The notes beneath the pieces are model-generated. The model was not told the DNA's origin and ran no database searches. It was given only the letters and a program-made list of their open reading frames with translations. This document shows positions 38,201 through 43,924 of a stretch of DNA of 64,000 nucleotides, piece after piece. Numbering within the stretch: position 1 is the stretch's first letter; every line of letters begins with the position of its first letter. The DNA comes from Proteles cristata cristata (taxonomy: Eukaryota; Chordata; Mammalia; Carnivora; Hyaenidae). Where the stretch lies: assembly GCA_017311185.1 (NCBI GenBank), contig JAESUZ010001712.1, positions 806,001 through 870,000 of the forward strand, written 5' to 3'. The position numbers were made by a program, and so were the translations under genes.

Positions 38201-39354
38201 GACAGCGGCCTGGGCTCAGGCACCCCTGACCGCTCTGGCAGCGTGAGCGCTGCTGGGTTGCTTCAGTCTCCCAATGCCAAGGCCCTGGACCCCGCCTCTC
38301 TCTCTCTCTCTCTTTCTCTCCAGGGCCAGCACCCAGGTAAAGAGAGATAAAATACCACCACCAATCCAAGGTAAAGTGGAAACGGTGAGTCAAAGGCACT
38401 CACCAAAAAAAAAACAAAAAAAAACCAAAAACACAAAACCCGTTACACAAAGCCTCCGCCAGCTCCCACAAGCTGCTTCCTTCCCTTTTAAAAGTTTTAT
38501 TTTTAGTTCATTTCAAAAAAGTTGGTATTGCTTACCTCCGAAAACACTAGGCATGTTCGTTACTAGAGAGTAAGGAAAAGCTCTATTAAGAAGTAAAATA
38601 GGAAGCTGAAGCCACGTTTACATTCCCACCACCCACTGAAACATTTGGGGGTACTCTCAAAAGTGCGTTAATGGAGATGTTTAAAACCCAGTTAGGACCA
38701 TAATGCGCAACTGGGGTCCTGCTGTGTTTACGCTTTGTGATCTTGGTGCTTTTTGTTTTTTACCTTGGCCTCATGACGTTGCCATTTCCCCTTCCAAGTG
38801 CTTACAAATTCCTTGAAAACAGTTCCCAAAGTTCTAAAACAAATTCGAGAGCAATTCCTCCTAAATTACACTCCATTAACCGAGTCGAACCGGACCCTCG
38901 ACTGTTTTTTTAGAAATCACTTTCCTGAAACTTCCTTATTTCTGTGCCAATTCCCGGAGAAAGTGGGGGCCGCGCACCAGAAAGCTCCCCTCACACCCCT
39001 CTCCACCCCCGCCTGCGCCTCCCTCGAAACGTGTCCACTCCTCGGGCTCGCGGCCCCAGCGGCCCAGCCCGCGACCCCCGGGCACCCACCGGGGACGGAG
39101 GAAGGCGCGGCGCGCGGGGACGCCCAGCCTCTCCAGTGCCGGCGGCACAGCGGCGAGCCAGGGCGCACACCTGCACGGCGCGCCCGCTCCGGCGCCCGCG
39201 GGGCTAGGCTGGCCAGACCCACAAGGCGGTGGCCCAGGGCCACGTTTCCAGCCCAAGGCGGGGGGCAGGGCCGGGCGCACCCGGCTGGCAGGCCGCGAAG
39301 CAAGCGCTCGCGCAGCGGCGGGACCCTCACCTGCGAGCGAGACGCCAACTCCAT
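2484..39354 (-). CDS. CDCA7L: Cell division cycle associated 7-like protein (JPO2/R1/RAM2), complete, 10 coding exons
   Basis: Joining 39354-39331, 17526-17386, 11995-11858, 8679-8314, 6281-6210, 6109-5939, 5287-5162, 4047-3898, 3073-2937 and 2514-2484 gives an open frame of 451 residues, close to the human length of about 454. Features in order are: DDEEFVGF (FxGF at 26-29) and ETEEFEGF (FxGF at 84-87), which match known binding motifs for the LEDGF/p75 IBD; an acidic Ser/Glu tract near 114-123; a leucine-rich helix LAQLLAEL near 224-231; a basic RRRKT segment; and the C-terminal zinc domain with Cys 350, 353, 364, 369, 377, 380, 400, 403, 407, 409, 412 and 419. CDCA7L is a nuclear protein known to bind MYC and LEDGF/p75 and to repress MAOA transcription. 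Its paralogue CDCA7 works with HELLS in DNA methylation. The start is fixed by a strong Kozak context (A at -3, G at +4) and an in-frame TAG 30 bases upstream. Confidence 0.96.
2515..2936 (-). other. CDCA7L intron 9
   Basis: A 422-base phase 2 intron, moderately GC-rich. No repeat or other signal is seen. Confidence 0.85.
2937..3073 (-). CDS. CDCA7L: CDCA7L coding exon 9, second half of zinc domain
   Basis: The acceptor ends CTTCCAG and the donor is GTGCGT. It reads [16 protein letters not shown], then [17 protein letters not shown], and ends KEYLE plus two bases of a Ser codon (phase 2). Six cysteines complete the four CXXC-type zinc-binding domain. Confidence 0.96.
3074..3897 (-). other. 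CDCA7L intron 8
   Basis: An 824-base intron whose middle carries old MIR-like sequence (see 3305-3620). The remainder is unassigned. Confidence 0.8.
3305..3620 (+). repeat. MIR-like ancient SINE remnants
   Basis: Phrases typical of MIR are present: ATCTGCAAAATAGGGACAAT, then AGCACAGACTCTGGGGCCAG followed by GCCTAGGTTCAAG, then a CACAGAGGAAACAGAGG and TAAATGACTTAGCCAC stretch. At least two diverged copies seem to abut. Borders are approximate. Confidence 0.6.
3898..4047 (-). CDS. CDCA7L: CDCA7L coding exon 8, first half of zinc domain
   Basis: The acceptor ends CCCGCAG and the donor is GTAGGA. The 50 residues begin [18 protein letters not shown], continue [16 protein letters not shown] and end ALLDP. 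Six of the twelve family cysteines lie here. In the paralogue CDCA7 this domain is the site of ICF-syndrome mutations. Both ends are phase 0. Confidence 0.96.
4048..5161 (-). other. CDCA7L intron 7
   Basis: A 1.1 kb intron holding one felid SINE at 4666-4866. The rest shows nothing recognisable. Confidence 0.8.
4666..4866 (+). mobile_element. Felid tRNA-Lys SINE
   Basis: Head CACCTGGGTGGCCCAGTCGG, CT-rich middle and A-rich tail are present. It is flanked by a perfect 12-base target duplication AAATAAACACCA at 4654-4665 and 4867-4878. Confidence 0.93.
5162..5287 (-). CDS. CDCA7L: CDCA7L coding exon 7
   Basis: The acceptor ends TTTTGCAG and the donor is GTAAAT. The 42 residues include [20 protein letters not shown] and end RDKIYDKVL, the conserved lead-in to the zinc domain in CDCA7-family proteins. 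Both ends are phase 0. Confidence 0.95.
5288..5938 (-). other. CDCA7L intron 6
   Basis: A 651-base intron between GTACTT and GCAG. I see no repeat or signal in it. Confidence 0.8.
5939..6109 (-). CDS. CDCA7L: CDCA7L coding exon 6
   Basis: The acceptor ends CTTTCAG and the donor is GTACTT. The 57 residues begin [17 protein letters not shown], include [20 protein letters not shown] and end RRRKTISG. They are rich in Arg and Lys. Intron 5 before this exon is only 100 bases long. Both ends are phase 0. Confidence 0.95.
6210..6281 (-). CDS. CDCA7L: CDCA7L coding exon 5
   Basis: The acceptor ends ACCTCAG and the donor is GTAAGT. The 24 residues begin [15 protein letters not shown] and end RTPSSAS. 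With the end of exon 4 they form a predicted amphipathic helix shared with the paralogue CDCA7. Both ends are phase 0. Confidence 0.95.
6446..6642 (-). mobile_element. Felid SINE
   Basis: On the - strand it ends (head) at GCCACCCAGACACCCC and has a GA-rich left part and T-rich tail. It is diverged from the consensus. Confidence 0.9.
6643..6844 (-). mobile_element. Felid SINE, tandem to the previous copy
   Basis: A second antisense copy joins the previous one directly. CCCCAAGATTTTT occurs at both borders, so the insertion used a target just outside the first SINE head. It is diverged. Confidence 0.88.
6960..7060 (+). repeat. MIR-like fragment
   Basis: GAGGTCAGAATCCTGGC, CACTAATTCGTAGTGTGATC and the following text resemble a short decayed MIR core. 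Borders are approximate. Confidence 0.45.
7366..7571 (-). mobile_element. Felid SINE
   Basis: The head, read on the - strand, sits at GAGCCACCCAGGTGCCCC and the A/T tail is at the left. It is moderately diverged. Confidence 0.9.
8314..8679 (-). CDS. CDCA7L: CDCA7L coding exon 4
   Basis: The acceptor ends TTTGTCAG and the donor is GTAAGG. This is the largest coding exon (122 residues). It begins [11 protein letters not shown], has an acidic Ser/Glu tract, a basic [10 protein letters not shown] patch that may act in nuclear import, the conserved [13 protein letters not shown] block and the end [15 protein letters not shown]. Both ends are phase 0. Confidence 0.95.
9668..9857 (-). mobile_element. 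Felid SINE
   Basis: An antisense copy ending GTGACCCAGGCAACCC. The flanks TGCTCACTGAATTTTA and TGCTCACTGAAATTTA form a slightly diverged target duplication, so this is an older insertion. Confidence 0.88.
9889..10098 (+). mobile_element. Felid SINE
   Basis: Head GTGCTTGGGTGGCTCTGTCG, CT-rich middle and AATAAGTAAACATT-type tail. It lies just after the duplicated flank of the preceding antisense copy. Confidence 0.88.
10768..11058 (-). mobile_element. Felid SINE with expanded microsatellite
   Basis: Antisense copy whose GA/CT part has expanded to GT and GA runs (10818-10907), so it is longer than its relatives. Target duplication is CCAAAGATTGTTCTTTAA on the left and CCAAAGGTTGTTCTTTAA on the right. 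Confidence 0.9.
10818..10907. repeat. Compound (GT)n(GA)n microsatellite
   Basis: About 42 bases of GT are followed by about 47 bases of GA, both nearly pure. It lies inside the SINE at 10768-11058. Confidence 0.97.
11554..11755 (+). mobile_element. Felid SINE near exon 3
   Basis: Head GGGCGCCTGGGCGGCAGAGC and a CT-rich part ending in a T/A tail. It lies about 100 bases from the exon 3 donor site and is antisense to CDCA7L. Confidence 0.9.
11858..11995 (-). CDS. CDCA7L: CDCA7L coding exon 3
   Basis: The acceptor ends TTTAG and the donor is GTAATA. The 46 residues start [18 protein letters not shown], contain ETEEFEGF and end SNPEVM. The second FxGF motif is preserved, with Glu in the variable position. 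Both ends are phase 0. A SINE ends about 100 bases beyond the donor, in the intron. Confidence 0.95.
12060..12265 (+). mobile_element. L1 3' end fragment
   Basis: It contains AACATTCTGGGTAATGG, GTACTTAATGGCACT, AAAAATGGTGAAATGGTAAA and TATGTATATTTTACAATAA, the typical 3' UTR end of an old mammalian L1. It matches the end of the larger L1 at about 30070. Confidence 0.75.
12840..13056 (+). mobile_element. Felid SINE
   Basis: Head GACGCCTGGGTGGCTCAGTC, and tail AAAACATTAAAAATTTTT. AAAGAC occurs at both flanks as a short target duplication. Confidence 0.92.
15090..15925 (-). mobile_element. L1 fragment with 5' inversion (twin priming)
   Basis: From 15090 to about 15620 the sequence is the L1 3' UTR and the end of ORF2 on the - strand; the peptide MEYYAAIK, a known ORF2 end motif, reads there. 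From about 15625 to 15925 it is the adjacent upstream ORF2 segment on the + strand (GGGAATGCAAACTG, CCTATGATCCAGTAATTCCA). The two halves are next to each other in L1, so one insertion with an inverted 5' part explains the layout. The junction lies near 15620. Confidence 0.85.
17386..17526 (-). CDS. CDCA7L: CDCA7L coding exon 2
   Basis: The acceptor is AAAACAG and the donor is GTACAG. The 47 residues start [12 protein letters not shown], contain DDEEFVGF and end LESGKQ. The acidic patch followed by FxGF is the first LEDGF/p75-binding motif known for JPO2. Both ends are phase 0. Confidence 0.95.
18290..20370 (-). mobile_element. Old L1 (L1M type) long 3' UTR, antisense
   Basis: This is the reverse complement of the long 3' UTR of ancient L1M elements: GTAATATTTCA-like and AATACTTTAGCATACA phrases at the start, CCTGTTTTTG and AATTGTCCTAAATTTGGCCA, then CTTTTGACACAACTCTAAT and CCTTTCTGGCACAACTGTG near the end. 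A SINE at 20047-20288 splits it. Confidence 0.75.
20047..20288 (+). mobile_element. Felid SINE, well preserved
   Basis: Head GGGCGCCTGGGTGGCTCAGT, a (TC)n run at 20187-20211 and an A-rich tail. Perfect 16-base target duplication AGAAATCAGATCTGAG at 20031-20046 and 20289-20304. Confidence 0.97.
20508..20678 (+). mobile_element. Felid SINE
   Basis: Head GGCACCTAGCTGGCTCAGTC, tail AAAATAAATATTTAAAAAA. It is shortened in the middle. Confidence 0.9.
21796..21988 (-). mobile_element. Felid SINE
   Basis: Antisense copy with the head at AAGCCACCCAGGCACTCCC and a GA-rich part GGGGAGGGGAGGGGAG. Confidence 0.9.
22560..23090 (+). mobile_element. Old L1 (L1ME-like) 3' fragment
   Basis: It holds CTCCTAGGTGTTTACCCAAA, GAGATGAAAACATATGT, GATTCCACTCACATGACATT and CAGATCAATGGTTGCCTAAG, in the order typical of an L1 ORF2 end and 3' UTR. 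Heavily decayed. Confidence 0.75.
23443..23648 (+). mobile_element. Felid SINE
   Basis: Head GGGCGCCTGGGTATCTCTGT. TGGAAAAGAGT flanks both sides as target duplication. Confidence 0.93.
24385..24631 (+). mobile_element. L1 ORF2 3' fragment
   Basis: Reads AACTGGATGTCATCAAAACT, CATTTATCAAAGGACAT and CTCCTACAATGCAG, the L1 ORF2 segment near its C-terminal end. It ends where a SINE begins and is not continuous with the L1 that follows. Confidence 0.7.
24632..24808 (+). mobile_element. Felid SINE
   Basis: Head GGGGTGCCTGGATGGCTCAG, tail AAAATAAATAAACTTAAA. It sits at the boundary between two L1 segments. Confidence 0.92.
25605..25802 (+). mobile_element. Felid SINE inserted in L1
   Basis: Head GGGGCACCTGGGTGGCTCAA. 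Target duplication AAATGCAAACAGATT on the left and AAATGCTAACAGATT on the right. Confidence 0.95.
27875..28140 (+). mobile_element. Felid SINE, TGCCA subfamily, inserted in L1
   Basis: Head GGGGCGCCTGGGTGGCTTAT and the subfamily marks CTTTCGCTTAGG and GACTGCCAGCTCAG. The A-rich tail is unusually long. Flanks AAAAAACAACTCCA and AAAAAACAATTCCA form the target duplication. Confidence 0.95.
28379..28399. repeat. Poly-T run
   Basis: A run of about 20 T residues inside the L1. It replaces coding text of ORF2. Confidence 0.9.
28484..28595 (+). mobile_element. Truncated SINE, older type
   Basis: Head GGGGCACCTGACTGGCTCCA followed by a short body. The CT-rich part is missing. Confidence 0.75.
31034..31177. 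repeat. 30-bp minisatellite, 4.8 copies
   Basis: Units of exactly 30 bases start at 31034, 31064, 31094, 31124 and 31154 (partial). The unit contains CACTACTGAAAGTTACCACG. The last three units are identical over their shared length; the first two differ at a few positions. Because 30 is a multiple of 3, both strands stay open through it, giving artefactual ORFs. Confidence 0.97.
32426..32606 (+). mobile_element. Felid SINE followed by CA repeat
   Basis: Head GGGTGCCTGGGTGGCTTGGT. Its tail leads into TA and CA repeats at 32602-32639. Confidence 0.92.
32602..32639. repeat. (TA)n/(CA)n microsatellite
   Basis: Short TATATATGTATG, then about 20 bases of CA, at the 3' end of the SINE. Confidence 0.92.
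32678..32855 (-). mobile_element. Felid SINE
   Basis: Antisense copy with the head CCAGGCGGCCCC and a GA-rich body. GGCCTAACTTTT occurs on both sides as target duplication. Confidence 0.94.
33090..33168. repeat. T/G-rich low-complexity stretch
   Basis: Runs of T and of G (up to ten G) alternate here. It may be the decayed poly(A) tail of an antisense insertion; I see no body attached. Confidence 0.85.
33620..33800 (-). mobile_element. L1 3' UTR fragment, antisense
   Basis: TTAAGTGTACTGCC, TATAACCAGCACCCAGATCC and the following text resemble the reverse complement of an old L1 3' UTR. Diverged. Confidence 0.6.
34300..34500 (+). mobile_element. Felid SINE
   Basis: Head CTCCTGGGTGGCTGCTCAGC. 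The tail ends in a run of about 17 A. Flanks AACAGCATGGA and ACCAGCGTGGA are a diverged target duplication. Confidence 0.92.
35033..35222 (+). mobile_element. Felid SINE
   Basis: Head GGGGCACCTGGGTGACTCAG, tail CAAATAAATTAGC. AAGAACCAGAC flanks both sides. Confidence 0.94.
36010..36190 (+). mobile_element. Carnivore-type L1 3' end
   Basis: GGGTGAAACAGGTAAAGAGG, TTATCATGATGAGCACTGAG and ACACTGTGAACTATACAGGA are typical of the 3' UTR end of carnivore L1 elements. It is a short 5'-truncated copy. Confidence 0.8.
39331..39354 (-). CDS. CDCA7L: CDCA7L coding exon 1
   Basis: The exon encodes MELASRSQ, followed by the donor GTGAGG. The ATG context is GAAGAATGG, with an in-frame TAG at 39382-39384 upstream, so translation cannot start earlier in this exon. 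It lies inside the CpG island. The 5' UTR continues to higher coordinates and its end is unknown. Confidence 0.92.
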
Positions 39355-39582
39355 TCTTCCCACCCGAGCTCGAGCCTCCTGCTACCACGCGGCCGCGGGA
39401 ACCTGGCTCGCCACGGACCCGTCGCCAGCAGAACACCCGCGGCCGCGCACCCAGCGCGCTGCGCCCGGAGCTCCGGCGGGCCCGGGGGAGGGGCGCACTC
39501 GGCGCCCGGGACGGGGGAGCTCGCCGCGCCGCCCACTCGGCGCCGCCGCGCTGGGCTGCGAAGCTACGGTCTCGGACCAAAC

Positions 39583-39590
39583 TTTCGCGA
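39583..39590 (+). promoter_or_regulatory. E2F-like site
   Basis: TTTCGCGA, close to the E2F consensus TTTSSCGC, lies about 230 bases upstream of the CDCA7L ATG inside the CpG island. CDCA7-family genes are known to be cell-cycle and MYC/E2F responsive. Binding here is inferred. Confidence 0.4.
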
Positions 39591-39719
39591 CCGCCGAACT
39601 TCGCTTCGCCCGCGGCGTGAGTGGCGGCAGCAGACGCGCGCGGCCCGAGGCGGCTGCCGGTGCGGGGGCGCCGGGCTCCCCCCTGCAGCGGCGGGAGGGA
39701 GTGGAGCCGTCCGGCCGGG

Positions 39720-39727
39720 TTTCGCGC
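39720..39727 (+). promoter_or_regulatory. E2F consensus site
   Basis: TTTCGCGC is an exact match to TTTSSCGC. It lies about 365 bases upstream of the CDCA7L ATG, in the CpG island. Confidence 0.45.
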
Positions 39728-40097
39728 GGGAGAAATGAGGGGGCAGTCCCGCCGCAGCCTCCAGCTGGCACGCCCGGCTACGCGCGCCAGATATTTGCAC
39801 GGTTTATTCCAGGTCCTCCCCTGGAGCACATGCCTCTGTTGCAATCGGTGTCTCTGCTCCAGGAAAGCATTTTAGAGCTGCTTCAGGGCTGGTTTTGTTT
39901 CATTGTTGTAAAGGGGCGGGGTTCCGCCGCCTCCCAAAACATTTTCTACTGGGTTCACTTTGCAAAACAGGCATTCCGGGTTTCCTTACCGAGGCCTCCG
40001 GGTTGGGGAGCTGCAAAATCTCCTGGAAGTTTAGACAGACTTTGCTGTACCGTCAGACACGCAGGCCACTAGACCGTTCTAGAGGTGAGAAAAGCTG

Positions 40098-40500
40098 ATT
40101 AACAAATACTGGCTGAGCACCTACTCTGCGCCAGGCACTGTGTTAGACCTGGGAACCCAAGATTGCACAAAAAACAGGTCCCTGCTCTGTTGGAGCTTAG
40201 GGAACCAGCCACGGGCATGATGAAAAACATGTAATAATCATGCAAATAAGTGTAACAATAGTATAACAATTTGGTTAATAGTTTAACCATTCAAATAATA
40301 ATGGTGATAAGAAGTTCAAATATAATGATGCAAATAAAAGCAAATTTGGAGCTACGATAAATGCCAGGAGGGAAAGGTTAAGTGGTACTATATGGTGGTT
40401 TAAAATAGGGAGACTTAATTTGGCACAGGTCAGGGAAAAATTCAAAGTTCAGGTATGAAGAGTGAAGAATTAAGTAGGTGGAGATTGTGGAGGGCTTAAA
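40098..40500. repeat. Ancient L2/CR1-like repeat
   Basis: GCACCTACTCTGCGCCAGGCACTG and GTCCCTGCTCTG with TTGGAGCTTAG are phrases common to old mammalian LINE2-related repeats. The right part is more decayed, so borders are approximate. Confidence 0.55.
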
Positions 40501-40580
40501 GTAGGTCTCAGGGAAGGGCGATAGATGAAGTTGCCCTGACATCATAGCGGGGTTGCTGGGCAGTATTGAGAGTCAGTGTA

Positions 40581-40650
40581 GCACTCCAGTCTTGAGTTCG
40601 CAGTGGAGCACTCCAGTCTTGAGTTCGCAGTGGAGCACTCCATGCTTGAG
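40581..40650. repeat. 27-bp tandem repeat, 2.6 copies
   Basis: Units start at 40581, 40608 and 40635, each opening GCACTCCAGTCTTGAG or a one-swap variant. The first two are identical over 27 bases. Confidence 0.95.
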
Positions 40651-41201
40651 ACCTTCTGCAGCCTTTCTTGGCTGCTTGGGATCTGACATTCATCTGTTTT
40701 TGGTTTCAAACAGTGAATGAAGTTGGTCAAACATTTCAAGCTTGAGGAGAAAACATCTAGGAACTGTCCCCTTTCCTACTTTCATGAGTTCAGCAAACAT
40801 GTGTTATGTGCTCTCCGTGTTCCAGACTGTGGGGGAAGAAAGACCAGTAAAACCCGATCTGATTTTTTTTAAGTTGTTTTCTATCTATTGGATAAACTAT
40901 TCATTATAGCCACTTTCATTTTTATTATGCCCTAGAGCTTTCCTTCATATAGAGTATCTCCTTAAATCTTCCCAATATTCTTCCAGATTCTTGTTATCCA
41001 CATTTTTTAAAATAAGGAGACAGAATCTAAGAAGATACTTTATAGGAAAGATCGCCCTCACTCTGCTGGTAAATGACAACTGCAGACTGCCAAGCTGGAG
41101 ACCATTATTTATGCCTCCAAATTCAACATTCTCTCCATTATTTTTTACCTTTTTCCTTTGGCTACCAGAAAACTCAATAGTGAAATGTATTCCCTTAGAA
41201 C

Positions 41202-41231
<30 letters not shown>
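41202..41231. repeat. (GT)n microsatellite
   Basis: About 30 bases of GT, nearly pure. Confidence 0.95.
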
Positions 41232-41238
<7 letters not shown>

Positions 41239-41550
41239 CCCATGAAACAGCGATCTTACTTTCATCCATTTCCTTTCATTGTAGGTTGCATCATGTCAGT
41301 TTTGCAAAAGGGAGTATAAATTTGAAATAGGTCAGATTTTGCAAAGCACTTAAAGTAACCTAGTTCTTATTTGAAAACCTATAAGCATCTGAGCCTTCTT
41401 GCTTTAGAAATTTGCTGTAATGAGTCCTAAGTCTTCAAAATGACAACCGGTAAACTTTCTTCTTTTGTCTGGAAAAGCCCATGCACTTTAATAGTACTTA
41501 GTAATTGATTCTATAGTGGTGTGTTTTGTTGTGTTTGGGTCCATTCTGCT

Positions 41551-41849
41551 TACAGTTGACCCCTGAACGATCTGGGGGTTGGGGTCTTAAGCTCCACCAC
41601 AGTCAAAAATCTATGTATAACTTTTGACTCCCCTAAAACTTAACTACTAATAGCCTACTGTTAATATTTTGTATGTCACGTGTATTATATGCTGTATTCT
41701 TACAATAAAGTAAGGTAGAGAAAGAATGTTAAGAAAATTGTAGGAAGAGAAAATAGAGTCTGTACTCTACTGTACTGTGTTTATCTTTAAAAATCCATGT
41801 GTAAGTAGACCCTACAGTTGAAACCCATGTTGTTTAAGGGTCTACTGTA
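41551..41849. mobile_element. Nonautonomous DNA transposon (TA-flanked)
   Basis: The ends are inverted: TACAGTTGACCCCTGAACGA on the left, and on the right the reverse complement reads TACAGTAGACCCTTAAACAA. The TA at both outer edges fits a mariner/pogo (Tigger-like) target. The inside is a known mammalian repeat of about 300 bases with no coding capacity. The exact family name needs a repeat library. Confidence 0.75.
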
Positions 41850-42009
41850 CTTCTGCTCATTGCTATTGATGCAATTCATAACGTGAGCACGGAGTTTCAG
41901 CTCGGCACTGCAAGAATAAGAGTCCTTTCCCAGAAGCAATAGTATACATATTGCCACAGAGGAAAGGAGATGCCATGTTTGCAAAACTTCTTTAAAACTC
42001 TCTGCCTCA

Positions 42010-42238
42010 GAGCACCTGGGTAGCTCAGGTCAGTTGAGCATCTTGATCTGATTTTGACTCAGATCATGATCTCCTGGTTCATGGATTTGAGCCCCTCGTT
42101 GGTCTCTGTGCTGGTAACTCAGAACCTGGAGCCTGCTTCACCTTCTGTGTCTCTGTCTCTCTCTGCCCCTCCCCCATGCTCGCTTGCTCGTTCATGCTCT
42201 TTCTCTCAAAAATAAGTAAACATTAAAAGTAAAAAATT
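42010..42238 (+). mobile_element. Felid SINE
   Basis: Head GAGCACCTGGGTAGCTCAGG, tail AAAAATAAGTAAACATTAAA. The next SINE is inserted next to its tail. Confidence 0.92.
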
Positions 42239-42240
42239 TA

Positions 42241-42409
42241 GGGGCACCTGGGTGGCTTAGTCGGTTAAGCGTCCAACTTTCGCTTAGGTCATGATCTCGC
42301 GGTTCGTGGGTTCAAGCCCTGCGTCGGGCTTTGTGCTGACTGCCAGCTCAGAGCCTGGAGCCTGTTTCGGAGTCTGTGACTCCTTCTCTCTCTGACCCTC
42401 TCCTGCTCA

Positions 42410-42440
<31 letters not shown>

Positions 42441-42500
42441 CCCCCTAGAAATAAATAAAACATTTTTAAAAAATTTTTTAAAAATAAAAAATTTAAAAGT
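42241..42500 (+). mobile_element. Felid SINE, TGCCA subfamily
   Basis: Head GGGGCACCTGGGTGGCTTAG with CTTTCGCTTAGG and GACTGCCAGCTCAG marks and a (TC)n run. AAAAGTAAAAAA-like flanks indicate insertion in the tail of the previous SINE. Confidence 0.94.
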
Positions 42501-43217
42501 AAAAAAAAAGAATCTCTGTCTCTCTGTATAGAAATCTATGCTTGTTTTCTAATGTTTCTATGAGAGGATTAAAAACCTGGTCCCTAGTACCTTCTGCAAG
42601 GTAAGAAATTTGTGATTAAATGCCGTCAACATGCTTCAAATGACATGAAATAGTTGTGATTGTTTATCAACCCTGATCCACCATTTTTTCTCTGTAAAAG
42701 GAGTCCAACCATTTCTCCTCTGCTCTGAGGCAGTAGCTCTGCTCTCCCCACAGAGCTCAGCTTTGGACAAGCCCTCGGGGCACCCTTTATAACGGAGAAG
42801 TGTGCCCGTTTGTATTCTGGACAGCCCAGCAAAGACTCTCCTTTTGGCAGAAAGCTGGAAGCCACGTGGGTAATATCTGAATACCGCTTGGCATTAATTT
42901 TGATCATGAATAAATGAAATGAAGTTAAACAAGATAACATCTCTACTTGCCCTCTATCTCTTAGTATCTTGAATCTCCCGACTCACTGAGATTAGATAAG
43001 ACCTGACTTAGAAAGGAAGACAGCCCTAAATTTGAGACCCTCAGAGAGATCACATTTCCAAGTTATTGTAAAATAAAAGATCTAAAATTGAATCTCTTAC
43101 GGGAGAGTCATCGTCTAACAGTGACTGTGTGCTGTTTTGGAAAGTTCTCTTTCATTACAAACTGGTATTCTATCTTCCTGACTCGGCTTGCCAACATGTG
43201 CTGTCACGGCCAATTTA
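42501..43217. other. Unassigned intergenic stretch
   Basis: About 700 bases between SINEs with no recognised repeat or coding signal. Confidence 0.6.
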
Positions 43218-43440
43218 TTTATTTATTTTTTTTTAAATGTTTATTTATTTCTAGGAGACAAAGAGAGAGACAGCGTGAGCAGGGGAGGGTCAGAGAGAGA
43301 GGGAGTCACAGACCGAAACAGGCTCCAGGCTCTGAGCTAGCAGTCAGCAGAGAGCCCGACGCGGGGCTCGAACCCGAACCGCGAGATCATGACCTAAGCG
43401 AAAGTCGGATGCTTAACCGACTAAGTCACCCAGGCACCCC
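43218..43440 (-). mobile_element. Felid SINE, TGCCA subfamily, perfect target duplication
   Basis: Antisense copy, head at GTCACCCAGGCACCCC. TGTCACGGCCAATTTA occurs at 43202-43217 and 43441-43456 without a mismatch. Confidence 0.97.
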
Positions 43441-43924
43441 TGTCACGGCCAATTTAAATACATTCTGATAAAACCCATTTGAATGGCTGTGGAGAAAAAG
43501 ACGTGAAAGACCAATAATCGATGCCTTTATATAGTGGGTGCAAAAAAGTACACATCGGATGAAACTGTAATGCCCATGGTTCTACCAGAAAGTCAATAGT
43601 AACAGTGGTATCAATGACAGCAGCTAACTAAATGAGCACTGGCTGGGCACCAGTCCCATCTTTGCAAGCATTCTCTCATTTAATCTTTCAACTGTGACAG
43701 TTACCCATCTGGTCCTCAAAAATAGTACTGGGAAAATAAATGAAACCGTATTTTCAAAGCATGCGAGATTTCTTAGAGATGCTATACAAACTCGAAATAC
43801 GATTAATGCAATCCATATTTCATAGGCTTTTTGTAAAATACATATTATTAATAATTTCGCCTGTGAACCTAAAATATAATTATGACTAGGCACTGACAAG
43901 AAGTGGATGAAAATGAAAAAACAG
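43441..43924. other. Unassigned intergenic stretch with MIR/L2-like trace
   Basis: Near 43615-43690 text like CATTCTCTCATTTAATCTTT hints at an old MIR/L2 piece. The rest is unassigned. Confidence 0.5.

Larger units (their letters stand above)
17527..39330 (-). other. CDCA7L intron 1
   Basis: A 21.8 kb first intron with twelve SINEs, several L1 segments and a minisatellite. Stretches without a recognised element include 17527-18289, 20679-21795, 21989-22480, 23649-24380, 30080-31030, 31180-32425, 33800-34299, 34505-35030, 35225-36000 and 36195-38950. Splice sites on both sides are clear. Confidence 0.8.
38960..39760. promoter_or_regulatory. CpG island promoter of CDCA7L
   Basis: The stretch is very rich in G, C and CpG (runs such as CGCGGCCGCG) in a window otherwise poor in CpG outside SINEs. 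It spans coding exon 1 and the sequence upstream of it on the - strand. No TATA box stands out. A GC box GGGGCGGGG lies further upstream at about 39913-39921. Divergent transcription to the right is possible. Confidence 0.85.
39355..42009. other. Upstream flank of CDCA7L, no gene seen
   Basis: Apart from the CpG island, the L2-like repeat at 40098-40500, the 27-bp tandem repeat, the TG repeat and the DNA transposon at 41551-41849, nothing is recognised. No exon-like signature was found on either strand. Confidence 0.7.

Noticed and set aside
38936..39844. A 302-residue - strand ORF over CDCA7L exon 1
   Set aside because: It is in a different frame from MELASRSQ, has low-complexity composition and is again explained by the CpG island.
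38798..40072. A 424-residue + strand ORF across the CpG island
   Set aside because: Stop codons are rare in GC-rich DNA, so long ORFs arise by chance. It is rich in Arg, Pro, Gly and Ala with no domain, and it covers the CDCA7L promoter and exon 1 on the other strand.
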